A stretch of 47,203 nucleotides of DNA from Candidatus Dormiibacterota bacterium (GTDB lineage: Bacteria; Chloroflexota; Dormibacteria; Dormibacterales; Dormibacteraceae), in NCBI GenBank assembly GCA_955652675.1, contig CATPBP010000023.1:1-47203 (forward strand), in the 5' to 3' direction. The notes under the pieces are model-generated. The model was not told the DNA's origin, did not search any database, and was given only the letters and a program-made list of their open reading frames with translations. Within the stretch, counting starts at the first letter, position 1. Every line of letters starts with the position of its first letter. This document shows, piece after piece, positions 23,850 through 32,561 of this stretch. Position numbers and translations under genes: made by a program.

Positions 23850-24875
23850 TTAGTTCTGGGCCATGGGGACGAAGTGGAAGGTCAGCGTTGAGCCGCTGGC
23901 GGTCACGTTGGTGCAGCCTGGGGAGGAGAGGCCGGCCGCCCAGCTGACCACGCCCTCCGAGTCACCTATCGCTGTCACCTGCCGGAGCAGGGAGCCGGTC
24001 GAAGACATCGACTGTGGCACCGATGACAGGTTGGACCTGTCGCCTCGGAACCCTCGCAGCGTGATCTTCACGCCCGCCGAGCCGGGAAGCGTTATCGGCT
24101 GCCCGCTGGCGTCCCGAGTGAAGCTGGCGGTCGACTGCCGCGTGACCTCGAACTGCGGCGTTCCGGAGCGGAAGTTGACTGTGAATGAATCGCCGCTGAC
24201 AGAGGCCGAGGCAATCGGCGGCGGGCCCGACTGGGGCAGTGATTCCGGCGAGCCGAAAGAGGCCGACGCCGGTCCGGAACCGGTGCACGATGCGCTCATC
24301 GGTGCGGTACAACCTGTCAGCTGCGCCGCGTAGAGAGACGTGCTCTGTCCGCCGCCCGTGCACTGTGTGTCGTCCACCAGGGCCCGGCTGTCCGCCCTGA
24401 CCACGATGAGATCGATCTTGCTCTGGAAAGAGGAGCCGTAATTGAGAGTGACGTGCGCGATGCCGCCGTCGCGTGTTGGTTCGGTGGTGACGCTCATCGA
24501 GGTGGCGCCGTTCTGGCAGCGACAGAAGGGTGCGACGGGGCCGGGACCCGAGGCGGGAGGCGCTGTCAGCTGGGAGAGCCGCGCCGCCAGCCTGTCGGTG
24601 ACGGGGCAGGTTGAACGGCCGCGAGCGTAACACTCCTCGGCGTGTGAGCCCTGGAAGACCTGATGCGCGATCCTCTCAAGCTCGACCGCAGAAACCGCGG
24701 CGGAGCCCAGTTGGTCGCTGCTGTGCGACGGAGCTTGAGTGACGCCGGACCCACTTACGGCGGTCGAGCCGGCCTGGGTTGGGGCGGTGCTCTGGCCACC
24801 TCCGCATGCCGCCATCAAAATCAGCACGAGCGCCGCGAGCACGGCGAAGAGCGCGGTGTGAGTCCGGGTGAGCAT
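23850..24875 (-). CDS. Secreted lipoprotein with AMIN-like C-terminal domain
   Basis: 341 residues. Signal peptide with lipobox LMAAC, then a Gly/Ser/Thr/Gln-rich linker and a middle domain containing six or more Cys (EECYARGRSTCP, PFCRCQNG, DTQCTG, SASCTG), suggesting disulfides outside the membrane. The C-terminal domain (TPQFEVTRQSTASF, GQPITLPGSAGVKITLRGF, IGDSEGVVSWAAGL, LTFHFVP) resembles the AMIN-like domain of actinobacterial lipoproteins; this assignment is from memory of the pattern. AAGGAG nine bases upstream of ATG 24875 supports the start. Export to the cell surface is clear; the function is not. Confidence 0.75.
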   Translation of the reverse strand: MLTRTHTALFAVLAALVLILMAACGGGQSTAPTQAGSTAVSGSGVTQAPSHSSDQLGSAAVSAVELERIAHQVFQGSHAEECYARGRSTCPVTDRLAARLSQLTAPPASGPGPVAPFCRCQNGATSMSVTTEPTRDGGIAHVTLNYGSSFQSKIDLIVVRADSRALVDDTQCTGGGQSTSLYAAQLTGCTAPMSASCTGSGPASASFGSPESLPQSGPPPIASASVSGDSFTVNFRSGTPQFEVTRQSTASFTRDASGQPITLPGSAGVKITLRGFRGDRSNLSSVPQSMSSTGSLLRQVTAIGDSEGVVSWAAGLSSPGCTNVTASGSTLTFHFVPMAQN

Positions 24876-25044
24876 CCTACTTCTCCTTTTTCGGGCTGCT
24901 ACCCCCCGGTGTTGCCCTTTTCAGCCCCTAGTTGTTCCTTGTAACTGAGCGAGAGATGCGCTGGTTACGAGGCGCAACAGCCTGATTTTCGAGAGCGTCT
25001 CTGGAGCGCCTTTTAATCGCGGCTGGAAAGGGTCCTGCCTGTGG

Positions 25045-25851
25045 CTACTCTCCGCGCCATCGGGGCGGTCTTTTGGCCAGAAAGGCCTCGACCCCCTCTT
25101 TGAAATCCCGGCTCATGTAGGCCTTGACGATGAGGTCGGAGCCGCCCCCTTCGGGCACCATTCGAGCACGGATCCGGCGCAACCCCTCCTTGGTCGTCTC
25201 CAGCGTCAGGGGAGCGTGGGAGGCGAGCGTCGCCGCCAGCTCCTCGGCTCGCGGGAACAGGGACTTCTCATCGGCCGTGACCTCGTTGAAGAGACCGACC
25301 GACAGCCCCTCCTGCGCGCCCATCAGGCGGGCGGTGAAGAGCAGGTCCTTGACCCTGGCCATTCCGAGCAGGGCGGTGAGGCGCGCCAGGTTGCTTATGG
25401 AGAGGGTGTTGCCCAGGGTCCGCGCGACCGGGAAGCCGAAGCGGCCGGTGGGAGAGCTCAGCCGCAGGTCGCAGGCAGCCGCGATGGCCGCGCCGCCTCC
25501 AGTGCAGGCGCCCTGGATGGCGGCGATGGTCGGCACCCGGACGTCCTCGAGCCCACTCAGCACCCGGTCCATTCGCGCTTCGTAGTCGAGCGCGTCCTGG
25601 TCGCGCTGGAAGGCCCGGAACTGAGAGATGTCGGTTCCTGCGGCGAAGGCCCTGCCTCCGGCGCCCCGAAAGACCAGCGCCCTCAGCGAGCGATCCCGAT
25701 TTGCCTCCTCGGCGACGCTGGCAACCCCTTCGTACATGGCGAAGGTGAGGGCGTTTCGCGCTTGGGGCCGGTTGAACGTGACCCAGCCTATCTCGCCCTC
25801 CGCTCCTCGTCGTTCGAAGAGCAGCTCGTCGGTCCCCAGCTCTAGGGACAC
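25045..25851 (-). CDS. Enoyl-CoA hydratase/isomerase family protein
   Basis: 268 residues of crotonase fold. Seen: oxyanion-hole segments AFAAGTDISQF (about 72) and IQGACTGGGAAIAAACDLR (about 112), then FPVARTLGNTLSISNLARLT, where typical hydratases carry a catalytic Glu; that Glu is not evident, so this may be an isomerase, hydrolase or other crotonase activity. C-terminal FKEGVEAFLAKRPPRWRG is the standard crotonase ending. GTG 25851 overlaps the end of the CaiB gene by 10 bases, so the two are coupled. The open frame continues upstream but inside CaiB. Confidence 0.88.
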   Translation of the reverse strand: MSLELGTDELLFERRGAEGEIGWVTFNRPQARNALTFAMYEGVASVAEEANRDRSLRALVFRGAGGRAFAAGTDISQFRAFQRDQDALDYEARMDRVLSGLEDVRVPTIAAIQGACTGGGAAIAAACDLRLSSPTGRFGFPVARTLGNTLSISNLARLTALLGMARVKDLLFTARLMGAQEGLSVGLFNEVTADEKSLFPRAEELAATLASHAPLTLETTKEGLRRIRARMVPEGGGSDLIVKAYMSRDFKEGVEAFLAKRPPRWRGE

Positions 25852-27056
25852 CGCGCCACCACGACGACGCGCTCGCCGGCGAGCCGTGCTATCTCCTCTT
25901 CCGACCGGCCAAGCTCGCGGAGGACCTCCGCCGAGTGCTCGCCCAGCACCGGCCCTGCCGCCAGCCGCTGCACCGGCGTGCCTCCAAACCGCATCGGCGA
26001 CCCGAGCTGACGCACCGGGCCCAGTGTGGCGTGGGGCGCGTCCCAGAAGAAATCGCGAGCCGCCAGGTGTGGGTCGGCGAAAACCTGCGCGTAGTCCTGG
26101 ATCGCGCCGCAGGGGACGCCGGCCCGCTGCAGTCGCTCCAGCCAGTGCCCGACCGGCCGCGCCGTCGTGACCCGCTCGATCAGCTCCACCAGCTGGGCGC
26201 GATACCGGTGGCGCGAGGCGTTGTCCCGAAAACGCTCGTCGGCCGTCCACTCTGGCCGATCGAGCACCTCGCAGAGCGCAGACCAGTTCCGTGGCGAGGT
26301 GGCGCCCAGCGTGAACCAGCCGTCGGCCGCCCGCAGCGCCTGGTAGGGCGCCGAGGTCTGGTGGGCAGAGCCGAGCGGGCGGGGAACCTCTCCGTCACCG
26401 AAATAGCGGCCGGCCTCCCACACCGCAAGGGAGACGCCGGACTCGAAGAGCGAGACGTCTATCAGCTGGCCCTGGCCGTCCCGGTCCCTGACCCTGAGCG
26501 CCGCCACGCACGCCATCGCACCGTACAGCGCGCAGACCAGGTCGGTGACCGGGACGCCGACCTTGACGGGGTCGCCGTCCGGCTCGCCGGTGATCGACAT
26601 CAGGCCGCTCATGCCCTGGGCCACGATGTCGAGCCCGGCCAGCTCCGAGTAGGGACCGGTCTGACCCCAGCCGGAGGCGGCCAGGTAGACCAGACGCGCG
26701 TTCAGCTCGGCCAGCCTCGGATAGTCGAGCTCCAGGTCGGCCATGGTTCCCGGGCGCAGGTTCTCGACAACCACGTCGGAGCGTCGCACCAGGTCGCGGA
26801 AGATCTCCTTTCCCGACGGCGCCTTGAGGTCCAGAGCCAGCGAGCGCTTGTTGCGGTTGAGCCGGATGAAGTTGGAGGACTCACGCTCAGGGCCGAGGAA
26901 GGGAGCCGTCTTCCTGACCTCGTCGCCGCCGGCCGCCGGGGACTCCACCTTGACCACGTCCGCGCCGAGGTCGGCGAGCTGCATGGCGCAGAAGGGTCCG
27001 GCCATGTAGTTGCCGACCTCGAGGACGCGGATACCGGCCAGCGGCGGCGCTGGCAT
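25842..27056 (-). CDS. CaiB/BaiF family (class III) CoA-transferase
   Basis: 404 residues, full length for family III CoA-transferases, which move CoA between acyl groups through an Asp-bound anhydride. Seen: GIRVLEVGNYMAGPFCAMQL, ADVVKVESP, FIRLNRNKRSLALDLK, VVENLRPGTM and GLDIVAQGMSGLMSITGEPD, whose Asp (about residue 166) is the expected nucleophile. Partner gene downstream is the crotonase, so the pair probably activates and then processes one acyl-CoA intermediate. The substrate cannot be named. Confidence 0.92.
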   Translation of the reverse strand: MPAPPLAGIRVLEVGNYMAGPFCAMQLADLGADVVKVESPAAGGDEVRKTAPFLGPERESSNFIRLNRNKRSLALDLKAPSGKEIFRDLVRRSDVVVENLRPGTMADLELDYPRLAELNARLVYLAASGWGQTGPYSELAGLDIVAQGMSGLMSITGEPDGDPVKVGVPVTDLVCALYGAMACVAALRVRDRDGQGQLIDVSLFESGVSLAVWEAGRYFGDGEVPRPLGSAHQTSAPYQALRAADGWFTLGATSPRNWSALCEVLDRPEWTADERFRDNASRHRYRAQLVELIERVTTARPVGHWLERLQRAGVPCGAIQDYAQVFADPHLAARDFFWDAPHATLGPVRQLGSPMRFGGTPVQRLAAGPVLGEHSAEVLRELGRSEEEIARLAGERVVVVARCP

Positions 27057-27116
27057 TGCCCTGGTCTCCCGGCTCCCCGGCCCCTGCTCGATCCGGCGGC
27101 GTCTGCCCGGCTTCTG

Positions 27117-27353
27117 CTAGCGGCCCGAGGACTGGGACCTGGAGGACGATTCGGGGACGACCACGGTGGGACTCGGCTCAGCCGCGGGGGGTGGCGCCGG
27201 CTCCGGCCAGGGTGCTCCCGCGTAGCCGCCCTTCGTCCGCTCGCTCCACGCCCGCTTCGCCTGCTCTCTCCGCTCGCGCCCGCTCTTCGGGTCGAGGAAG
27301 TAGGCCAGCGCGGCCCCGGCCCCTATCACCAACAACGTTCTCGTCAAGCGCAT
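27117..27353 (-). CDS. Small YtxH-like membrane-anchored protein
   Basis: 78 residues. One N-terminal membrane helix LLVIGAGAALAYFLDPKSGR followed by RERREQAKRAWSERT and a Pro/Ser-rich tail. The G-x-A-L-(A/G)-Y-x-(L/F)-DP-x-x-G-x-x-R-R motif is common to short YtxH/gas-vesicle-like envelope proteins of unknown role. The start is ATG 27353. Divergent from the MMPL gene. Confidence 0.72.
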   Translation of the reverse strand: MRLTRTLLVIGAGAALAYFLDPKSGRERREQAKRAWSERTKGGYAGAPWPEPAPPPAAEPSPTVVVPESSSRSQSSGR

Positions 27354-27360
27354 CCGCTCA

Positions 27361-27447
27361 CCTTAACAGCCGGTTGCCTCCCCTTTTGCGGGCCGTGGAG
27401 TACAGCCTCCGGGAGCGGCTCGAAGAGGGGTCCCCGCCTTAACAGCC
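27361..27447. repeat. 65-bp palindrome-rich segment flanked by 11-bp direct repeats
   Basis: CCTTAACAGCC occurs at 27361-27371 and again at 27437-27447. The segment between begins with a CCTCCCCTTTTGCGGG block and ends with AGAGGGGT, like a diverged copy of the 18332 palindrome. The flanking repeat could be a target-site duplication, but there is no transposase. Confidence 0.4.
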
Positions 27448-27490
27448 AGCGTTGCCGCGATCCATGAAGGGGGGCGAAACTCGTCTGGCC

Positions 27491-27496
27491 TAGGCT
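27491..27496 (+). promoter_or_regulatory. -10 element (TAGGCT) for the MMPL gene
   Basis: TAGGCT ends 8 bases before GTG 27505, again the leaderless spacing. Confidence 0.4.
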
Positions 27497-27504
27497 TGAA
27501 ATGA

Positions 27505-29697
27505 GTGGAGAGAAGCCCGCTGAACTCGGACTCCCCGACCCCCGGTGCTCGCCTCTCCTGGGGAGGGCGCTGGGGAGCCTTCGTCGCGCGCAATCGCTGG
27601 GCTTTCCTGGGCTGCTGGCTGGTGGCGGTGCTGCTCATGGGCTACTTTGCGTCCGGCACCTCGCGGCTGCTCTCGCCAGCCGGCTTCACGACCGACACCG
27701 AGGCCGGCCGCGCCGCCGATCTGCTGCGGCAGCAGTTCCCGGAGCGCCGCGGTCCGGTGGTGGAGGTGGTCTTCCACTCGGAGGTCACGCCGGTCTCCGA
27801 CCCCGCCTACCAGGCTCAGCTGGCGGCCTGGCGGGCCGACCTGGAGCGCCTCCTGCCCGGCCACTCCGCGGTGATCGATCCGCCGCGCGTGGGCCGGGAC
27901 GGCCGCACGGCGGCGCTGGTGGTGGAATCCAACGAGACGCCCGATCGCTTCGTCGACCTCGCCCGCCAGGTCTCCTCGATCAGGCACGGCGGACCGGCCC
28001 AGGCCTACGTCGGTGGCCTGGGCGCCATCTACAACGACTTCCTGCAGGGGTCGGAGCACGACGTCCAGCAGTCCGAGGCGTTATCGCTTCCCATTGCCCT
28101 CGTCCTCCTCCTGCTGGTCTTCGGCGGCCTGGTCGCCGGCCTGCTCCCGGTGCTGACCGGAGCCGCCACGGTGACCGTCGCCGTGGCCCTCCTCGGGCTG
28201 GTAGCGCGCGAGCACACCGTCTCGATCTTCTCCCTGAACGTGACCTCGGTGCTCGGCCTGGGACTGGGCATCGACTACTCGCTGCTGGTGGTCAACCGCT
28301 TCCGAGAGGAGCTTCGGAAAGGTGCTTCGAAGGAGCAGGCCGTGGCTGCCACAGTCGCAACGGCCGGCCTGGCCACACTGGTGTCCGGCGGGACTGTGGC
28401 GATCGGCTTCGGGGCGCTGATGCTCTCGCACCTCAACGTGCTCTGGTCGATCGGGCTGGGAGGCGCCCTCGTGGTGGCGGTCTCGGTGATCGCCTCCCTG
28501 ACCCTGATCCCGGCCCTGCTGGCGGCGTTCGGAGGCAAGGTGGACAGACTGGCGCTGCCCTTCACGCGGGGGCGCGACAGCTCGCCCTTCTGGCACGGTC
28601 TGGCGGGCCGGGTCATGGCGAGGCCGTTCCTATTCATCGGGCTGACCGTGGCGGTGGTCGTGGTGATCGCCTGGCCGGCTCGCGACCTGAAGCCGGGCGT
28701 CGTGGGCGCGGAGTCTCTGCCCTCCGACGACCCCGCCTTCCAGGCGCAGCGGTTGGGAGAGTCGCAGCTGGGATTCCCGACCTACTCGCCCGTCTTCCTG
28801 GTCGCCCGCGGGGTCAACGGCACGGCGCTGGCGGCCGAGATGGAGAGCCGGCTGCGCGCTGCCGCCGAGGGCCAGCCGGTGCGCGGCGCGGCGGACGTCC
28901 CGCCGGCGCTGGCGCCACTCTACCTCCGCAACGGTTACGCGGTGTTCGAGCTGCAGCAGCCGGCACCCGACAACGACGATCGCACGCATCGCTGGCTCGA
29001 CCGCATCCGCGCCGTACGCTGGCCGCCCGGCGTCAGCGTGCTGGTGGGCGGCGAAGCGGCCGCTTACCAGGATTTCCTTCGCGTGCTCTTCGGCGACCTC
29101 CCGCAAGTGCTGGTGACGGTCCTCGCGCTGACATTTCTCCTGCTCGGGATCGCCTTCCGGTCCGTCGCCCTGCCCTTGAAGGCCGTGTTCATGAACGTGC
29201 TCTCGGTCGCGGCGGCCATGGGTGTGCTGACCTGGATCTTCCAGGAGGGCCACCTCTCCGCCCAGCTGCGATTCCAGGCAGTGGGGTTCGTTGAGGCGAC
29301 CGTCCCCGTGATCATCTTCGCCGGCCTCTTCGGGCTCTCCATGGACTACGAGGTCTTCCTCCTGAGCCGGGTCCGCGAGGAGTGGGCGAAGGGCTCCTCG
29401 AACTCGGAGGCGGTGGCCCGGGGAATGGAGCGCACCGGCCGCATCATCACCTCGGCCGCTCTGATCCTGGTCCTCGTCGTCGCCACCCTCGGCCTCAGCC
29501 GGCTGGCGCTGAACAAGGCGCTAGGGATCACTTTTGCAGCGGCGATCCTGCTCGACGCGACCCTGATCCGCCTGCTCCTGGTTCCGGCCATGATGCGGGT
29601 CCTCGGCGATCTCAACTGGTGGCCCGGCGGCCGCCGGGGCCGTCAGCCCGGGTCGGAAGCGGCGGCCCGCCCAGAGGCCGAGCGCGCCGCCTCTTGA
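27505..29697 (+). CDS. MMPL-family RND transporter
   Basis: 730 residues with the two-fold RND layout: membrane helix at about residues 33-50, a first porter loop, a bundle of five helices containing LGLGLGIDYSLLVVNRFREE, a second loop, and a second bundle with FGLSMDYEVFLLSRVREEWA. The two D-Y motifs are the proton-relay residues of MmpL3-type transporters, which use proton motive force to export lipids or small molecules. C-terminus is an Arg/Glu-rich cytoplasmic tail. Length is near the family norm. No accessory protein or regulator is adjacent. GTG 27505 follows a -10 element; an overlapping ATG at 27501 is in another frame. Confidence 0.91.
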   Translation: MERSPLNSDSPTPGARLSWGGRWGAFVARNRWAFLGCWLVAVLLMGYFASGTSRLLSPAGFTTDTEAGRAADLLRQQFPERRGPVVEVVFHSEVTPVSDPAYQAQLAAWRADLERLLPGHSAVIDPPRVGRDGRTAALVVESNETPDRFVDLARQVSSIRHGGPAQAYVGGLGAIYNDFLQGSEHDVQQSEALSLPIALVLLLLVFGGLVAGLLPVLTGAATVTVAVALLGLVAREHTVSIFSLNVTSVLGLGLGIDYSLLVVNRFREELRKGASKEQAVAATVATAGLATLVSGGTVAIGFGALMLSHLNVLWSIGLGGALVVAVSVIASLTLIPALLAAFGGKVDRLALPFTRGRDSSPFWHGLAGRVMARPFLFIGLTVAVVVVIAWPARDLKPGVVGAESLPSDDPAFQAQRLGESQLGFPTYSPVFLVARGVNGTALAAEMESRLRAAAEGQPVRGAADVPPALAPLYLRNGYAVFELQQPAPDNDDRTHRWLDRIRAVRWPPGVSVLVGGEAAAYQDFLRVLFGDLPQVLVTVLALTFLLLGIAFRSVALPLKAVFMNVLSVAAAMGVLTWIFQEGHLSAQLRFQAVGFVEATVPVIIFAGLFGLSMDYEVFLLSRVREEWAKGSSNSEAVARGMERTGRIITSAALILVLVVATLGLSRLALNKALGITFAAAILLDATLIRLLLVPAMMRVLGDLNWWPGGRRGRQPGSEAAARPEAERAAS

Positions 29698-29790
29698 GGC
29701 CGGCGGTGACCGCCTTCGGCTGACCGCGCGACTGGCCGCCGGCCTGAGGCAGGAATACCTCTCCGCGAGGATTAGAGTTAGGCCTGAGCC

Positions 29791-30957
29791 GTGGCCAGCA
29801 GGGGGATGACGGCGACCGTGGTGGGGGGTGGCATCGGCGGCCTTGCCGCCGCGCTGGCTCTGCGCCGCGCCGGGCTCACGGTGACCGTGCTGGAGGCAAA
29901 GCAGGAGCTGGTGGAGGCCGGCGCCGGACTATCTCTCTGGCCCAACGCCGTGCACGCGCTCGGGGCGCTCGGCGTTGCGGACGAAGTGGTGGCGCGGGGA
30001 GCCGTCATGGACAGCAACCTGATCCAGCGCTGGGACGGCAAGATTCTGGGCAGGACCAACCTGGACCTCGAACGGCGCTACGGCGCGCCCGGGATCTGCG
30101 TCAGGCGCGCCGACCTTCTGGCCGCTCTGCACGCTGCGCTGGGTTCGGAGGGCGTTCACACCGGCGCCAGGGTTGTGAAGCTCCAGCACACGCGCCGGGG
30201 CGCCGCGGCGGTGATGGCCGGCGGCGGCCGCGTGGACGCGGATTTTCTGGTCGGCGCCGACGGCCTCCACTCTGTCGTCCGGAATGCTCTGCTTGGCGAC
30301 GAGCCGCGCTCGCTAGGGTCGATCGCGTGGCGAGGCCTCGCCAAAATGCGGACCAATGGCGGCGGCCTGGCCCTGGGCCGCGGGGCTCACGCGGGATGGC
30401 TGCCGGTCGACGGGGACTATACATATTGGTTCTGCTGCAGGGACGGAGACACCGGCCGCCGCATCGGTGACCTCAGGACCGAGCTGCTGGAGCTGTTCGG
30501 GCGCTGGTGGGACCCCATCCCGACGCTCATTCAGTCGACCCCGAGCCGCGAGATCCTCCGTCATCACGTCTACGACCGCCCGCCCGCCTGGTCGTGGGGC
30601 ACGGAGCGGCTTACGCTGCTCGGCGACGCGGCACACCCGATGTCGCCGGCGGCCGGGCAGGGCGCCTGCCTGGCGCTCGAAGACGCCGTGGTGCTGGCCT
30701 CCTGCATCACCCGGCGGCCCGATCCGGCGGCTGCCCTCAGGCTCTACGAAGCCGAGCGGATGCCCCGCGCAGCCCGGATGCAGCGTGCCTCGCTGCGCGC
30801 GCTGCGCGCGCTGCAGCCGCAAAGCCCGGCCGCCCAGCTGGCGCGGGACCTGATCATGCGGCTGCCGGCGGGTTTGCTCTCCGCAGGCCAGTCCTGGATG
30901 TTCGAGTTCCCCTCCAGACGCCGGGTCCGTTCGAGGAAGACGGTTCTCGGGAGCTGA
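29791..30957 (+). CDS. FAD-dependent aromatic-hydroxylase-type monooxygenase
   Basis: 388 residues, class A flavoprotein monooxygenase. Seen: dinucleotide-binding VVGGGIGGLAAALALRRAG (near residue 10), the DG motif FLVGADGLHSVVRNALLG (about 155) and the second FAD motif LTLLGDAAHPMSPAAGQGAC (about 275). These enzymes use NAD(P)H and O2 to hydroxylate aromatic or related rings; the substrate is unknown. Start is GTG 29791, or ATG 29806 just before the glycine motif; TAGAGT at 29773-29778 may be the -10. The following ferritin-like gene is read in the same direction 98 bases later. Confidence 0.9.
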   Translation: MASRGMTATVVGGGIGGLAAALALRRAGLTVTVLEAKQELVEAGAGLSLWPNAVHALGALGVADEVVARGAVMDSNLIQRWDGKILGRTNLDLERRYGAPGICVRRADLLAALHAALGSEGVHTGARVVKLQHTRRGAAAVMAGGGRVDADFLVGADGLHSVVRNALLGDEPRSLGSIAWRGLAKMRTNGGGLALGRGAHAGWLPVDGDYTYWFCCRDGDTGRRIGDLRTELLELFGRWWDPIPTLIQSTPSREILRHHVYDRPPAWSWGTERLTLLGDAAHPMSPAAGQGACLALEDAVVLASCITRRPDPAAALRLYEAERMPRAARMQRASLRALRALQPQSPAAQLARDLIMRLPAGLLSAGQSWMFEFPSRRRVRSRKTVLGS

Positions 30958-31055
30958 CCCCGCCGCACCTGAGGACCGGCCTTGATGCGCTGCGCAACGC
31001 CGGCTTCACGGCGCGGTTTGCGAAGGCCGAGAGCGGCCGCCCAGAATTCTCCGTC

Positions 31056-31370
31056 ATGGGAACAGAGCAGTACCACGAGCCACCGGCAGAGCTGTCAGCA
31101 GACATCCGGACCATCGCGCGGATCCTCACCTCTCTCCAGGAGGAGGCGGAGGCCATCGGATGGTACGAGCAGCGCATGTCGGTGGAGACCGACCAGGAGG
31201 CCAGGGCGATCATGGAGAACGCTCAGCACGAGGAGTTCAAGCACTTCGGAATGGACCTGGAGTTCGTGCTTCGGCGGCGGCCGAAGTTTCGCCAGGAGCT
31301 GCAGGGCATCCTCTTCACGCAGGGCGACATCGTGAGCAAGGCGAAGGCCGCCGAAGAGGCGACGGAGTAG
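31056..31370 (+). CDS. Encapsulated-ferritin-like (EncFtn) protein without an encapsulin neighbour
   Basis: 104 residues. EYHEPxxELS-type N-terminus (EQYHEPPAELSADIRTIAR), then LQEEAEAIGWYEQRMSVETD and NAQHEEFKHFGMDLEFVLRR, ending PKFRQELQGILFTQGDI. These match the two-helix encapsulated ferritins that form ring-shaped decamers and oxidise iron; the ferroxidase-type Glu (EEAEAIGWY), Glu and His (EEFKH) are present. Encapsulated members normally sit beside an encapsulin shell gene and end with a loading peptide containing LxxGxL; neither is seen (C-terminus AKAAEEATE). The open frame extends upstream, but ATG 31056 is the start that fits the family. Related ferritin-like families are possible, though the YHEP and LFT motifs favour EncFtn. 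Confidence 0.78.
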   Translation: MGTEQYHEPPAELSADIRTIARILTSLQEEAEAIGWYEQRMSVETDQEARAIMENAQHEEFKHFGMDLEFVLRRRPKFRQELQGILFTQGDIVSKAKAAEEATE

Positions 31371-31423
31371 CCCCGGCCGGGTCTGAGCGCGCCGGCAGAT
31401 CGGCGTCTCAGACTAGTCGGGCG

Positions 31424-31819
31424 ATGCCCGATTACGAACATTTCGGGATGTGGGCCAACCTCGGAGCTCGCATCGTGGAGTCGCGCCCGGGCGAGGCGGT
31501 CGTCGAGGCGTCGCTCACGCCCGACGCGCATGGCTTCCCCGCCTCCCGGGGGACCATCGTGCACGGCGGCGCGCTGGCCGCCCTGGCCGACATGGCGCTG
31601 GCCTCGGCCGGCGCCTCCCTCACCGCGGACGGCCGCGGGCTGGCCACCGTCGATCTGAAGGTCGACTTCATGCGACCCGGTCAGCCGGGGCGGTTGATAG
31701 CGCGCTCGACCGTCCGCCGCAGCACCCGCCGCCTCTGCTTCGCGGAGGCGACCATCGAACAGGAGGACGGCACCGTGGTTGTCGAGGCCCGCGCCGTGCT
31801 GGCTTTCCTGGACGCGTGA
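31424..31819 (+). CDS. PaaI-family hotdog-fold thioesterase
   Basis: 131 residues. The hotdog signature TIVHGGALAALADMALASAG contains the HGG motif and the catalytic-type Asp; VDLKVDFMRPGQPGRLIARS and EATIEQEDGTVVVEARAVL complete the sheet. Members hydrolyse acyl-CoA, often aromatic intermediates. The stop overlaps the start of the GNAT gene (GTGA). It follows the ferritin-like gene by 53 bases. Confidence 0.9.
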   Translation: MPDYEHFGMWANLGARIVESRPGEAVVEASLTPDAHGFPASRGTIVHGGALAALADMALASAGASLTADGRGLATVDLKVDFMRPGQPGRLIARSTVRRSTRRLCFAEATIEQEDGTVVVEARAVLAFLDA

Positions 31820-32379
31820 CCGAGCCTCTTCCGGCACGGCAGCCGTCAGTCCTACGCCAGGCCCGCTCGAGCGACGCTCACGCGATCGGTGGCGTCCAGG
31901 TTTTCAGCTGGCGCAGCACCTACCGAGGCATGGTGCCCGACGACTACCTGGACGGGATGACCGCCGAGGATCACGGCCGGCGCTGGGCGCGGCTCCTGGC
32001 ACAGGGCGACAACCTGGCCCTCACCTTCGTGGTCGAAGAGGCGGGGCGGGTCGTCGGATTCGCCATGGGAGGAGCCGAGCGGGAGGGTGACCCACGCTTC
32101 CAGGGCGAGCTCTACGCGATCTATCTGCTGCAGGAAGCCCAGCGCCGTGGCCACGGCCGAGCGCTGGTCGAGGCAGTCGCCGACGCCCTGGTGCGCCGCG
32201 GGGTGACCTCGATGCTGGTCTGGGTGCTGCGCGACAACCTTGCGGCGAGGGCCTTCTACGAACGGATGGGGGGAGTCTTCCTGCGGGAGCACGACCTTGA
32301 CTTCGGGGCCGGGTTCCGCGTCCGCGAGGTCTCCTACGGCTGGGACGACGTGCGCGGCGGCCTGGCGCAGCGCTGCTAG
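31816..32379 (+). CDS. GNAT-family N-acetyltransferase
   Basis: 187 residues. LRQARSSDAHAIGGVQVFSW is the N-terminal strand-helix; FVVEEAGRVVGFAMGG, ELYAIYLLQEAQRRGHGRAL carries the acetyl-CoA pyrophosphate loop (Q/R-x-x-G-x-G/A form), and VWVLRDNLAARAFYERMGGV is the C-terminal motif. Acceptor unknown. GTG 31816 overlaps the thioesterase stop by 4 bases, so the pair is translationally coupled. Convergent with a small minus-strand frame. Confidence 0.9.
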   Translation: MTEPLPARQPSVLRQARSSDAHAIGGVQVFSWRSTYRGMVPDDYLDGMTAEDHGRRWARLLAQGDNLALTFVVEEAGRVVGFAMGGAEREGDPRFQGELYAIYLLQEAQRRGHGRALVEAVADALVRRGVTSMLVWVLRDNLAARAFYERMGGVFLREHDLDFGAGFRVREVSYGWDDVRGGLAQRC

Positions 32380-32561
32380 GTGATCGCCTGGTCGGTGGCG
32401 CCGGCCGGCTTGAGCACTTGCCGGCAAAGCACCGCGATCTCTCGCAAGGCGTTTCGGGCCGCCTCGTCGTCGGAGCGCTCCGCGAACTCGACCTTTTTCA
32501 GGATTGCCGCGGCGAGCTCCTCGGCGGACATCAGGGCGTGCGATTCAGGTTCGCTGGTCAC
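32376..32561 (-). CDS. Short helical protein, hypothetical
   Basis: 61 residues, mostly charged helix (MSAEELAAAILKKVEFAERS, DDEAARNALREIAVLCRQVL). Starts GTG 32561 with no clear ribosome binding site; ATG 32531 is an alternative. Stop overlaps the GNAT stop convergently by 4 bases. I do not recognise a family; real but weakly supported. Confidence 0.45.
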   Translation of the reverse strand: MTSEPESHALMSAEELAAAILKKVEFAERSDDEAARNALREIAVLCRQVLKPAGATDQAIT

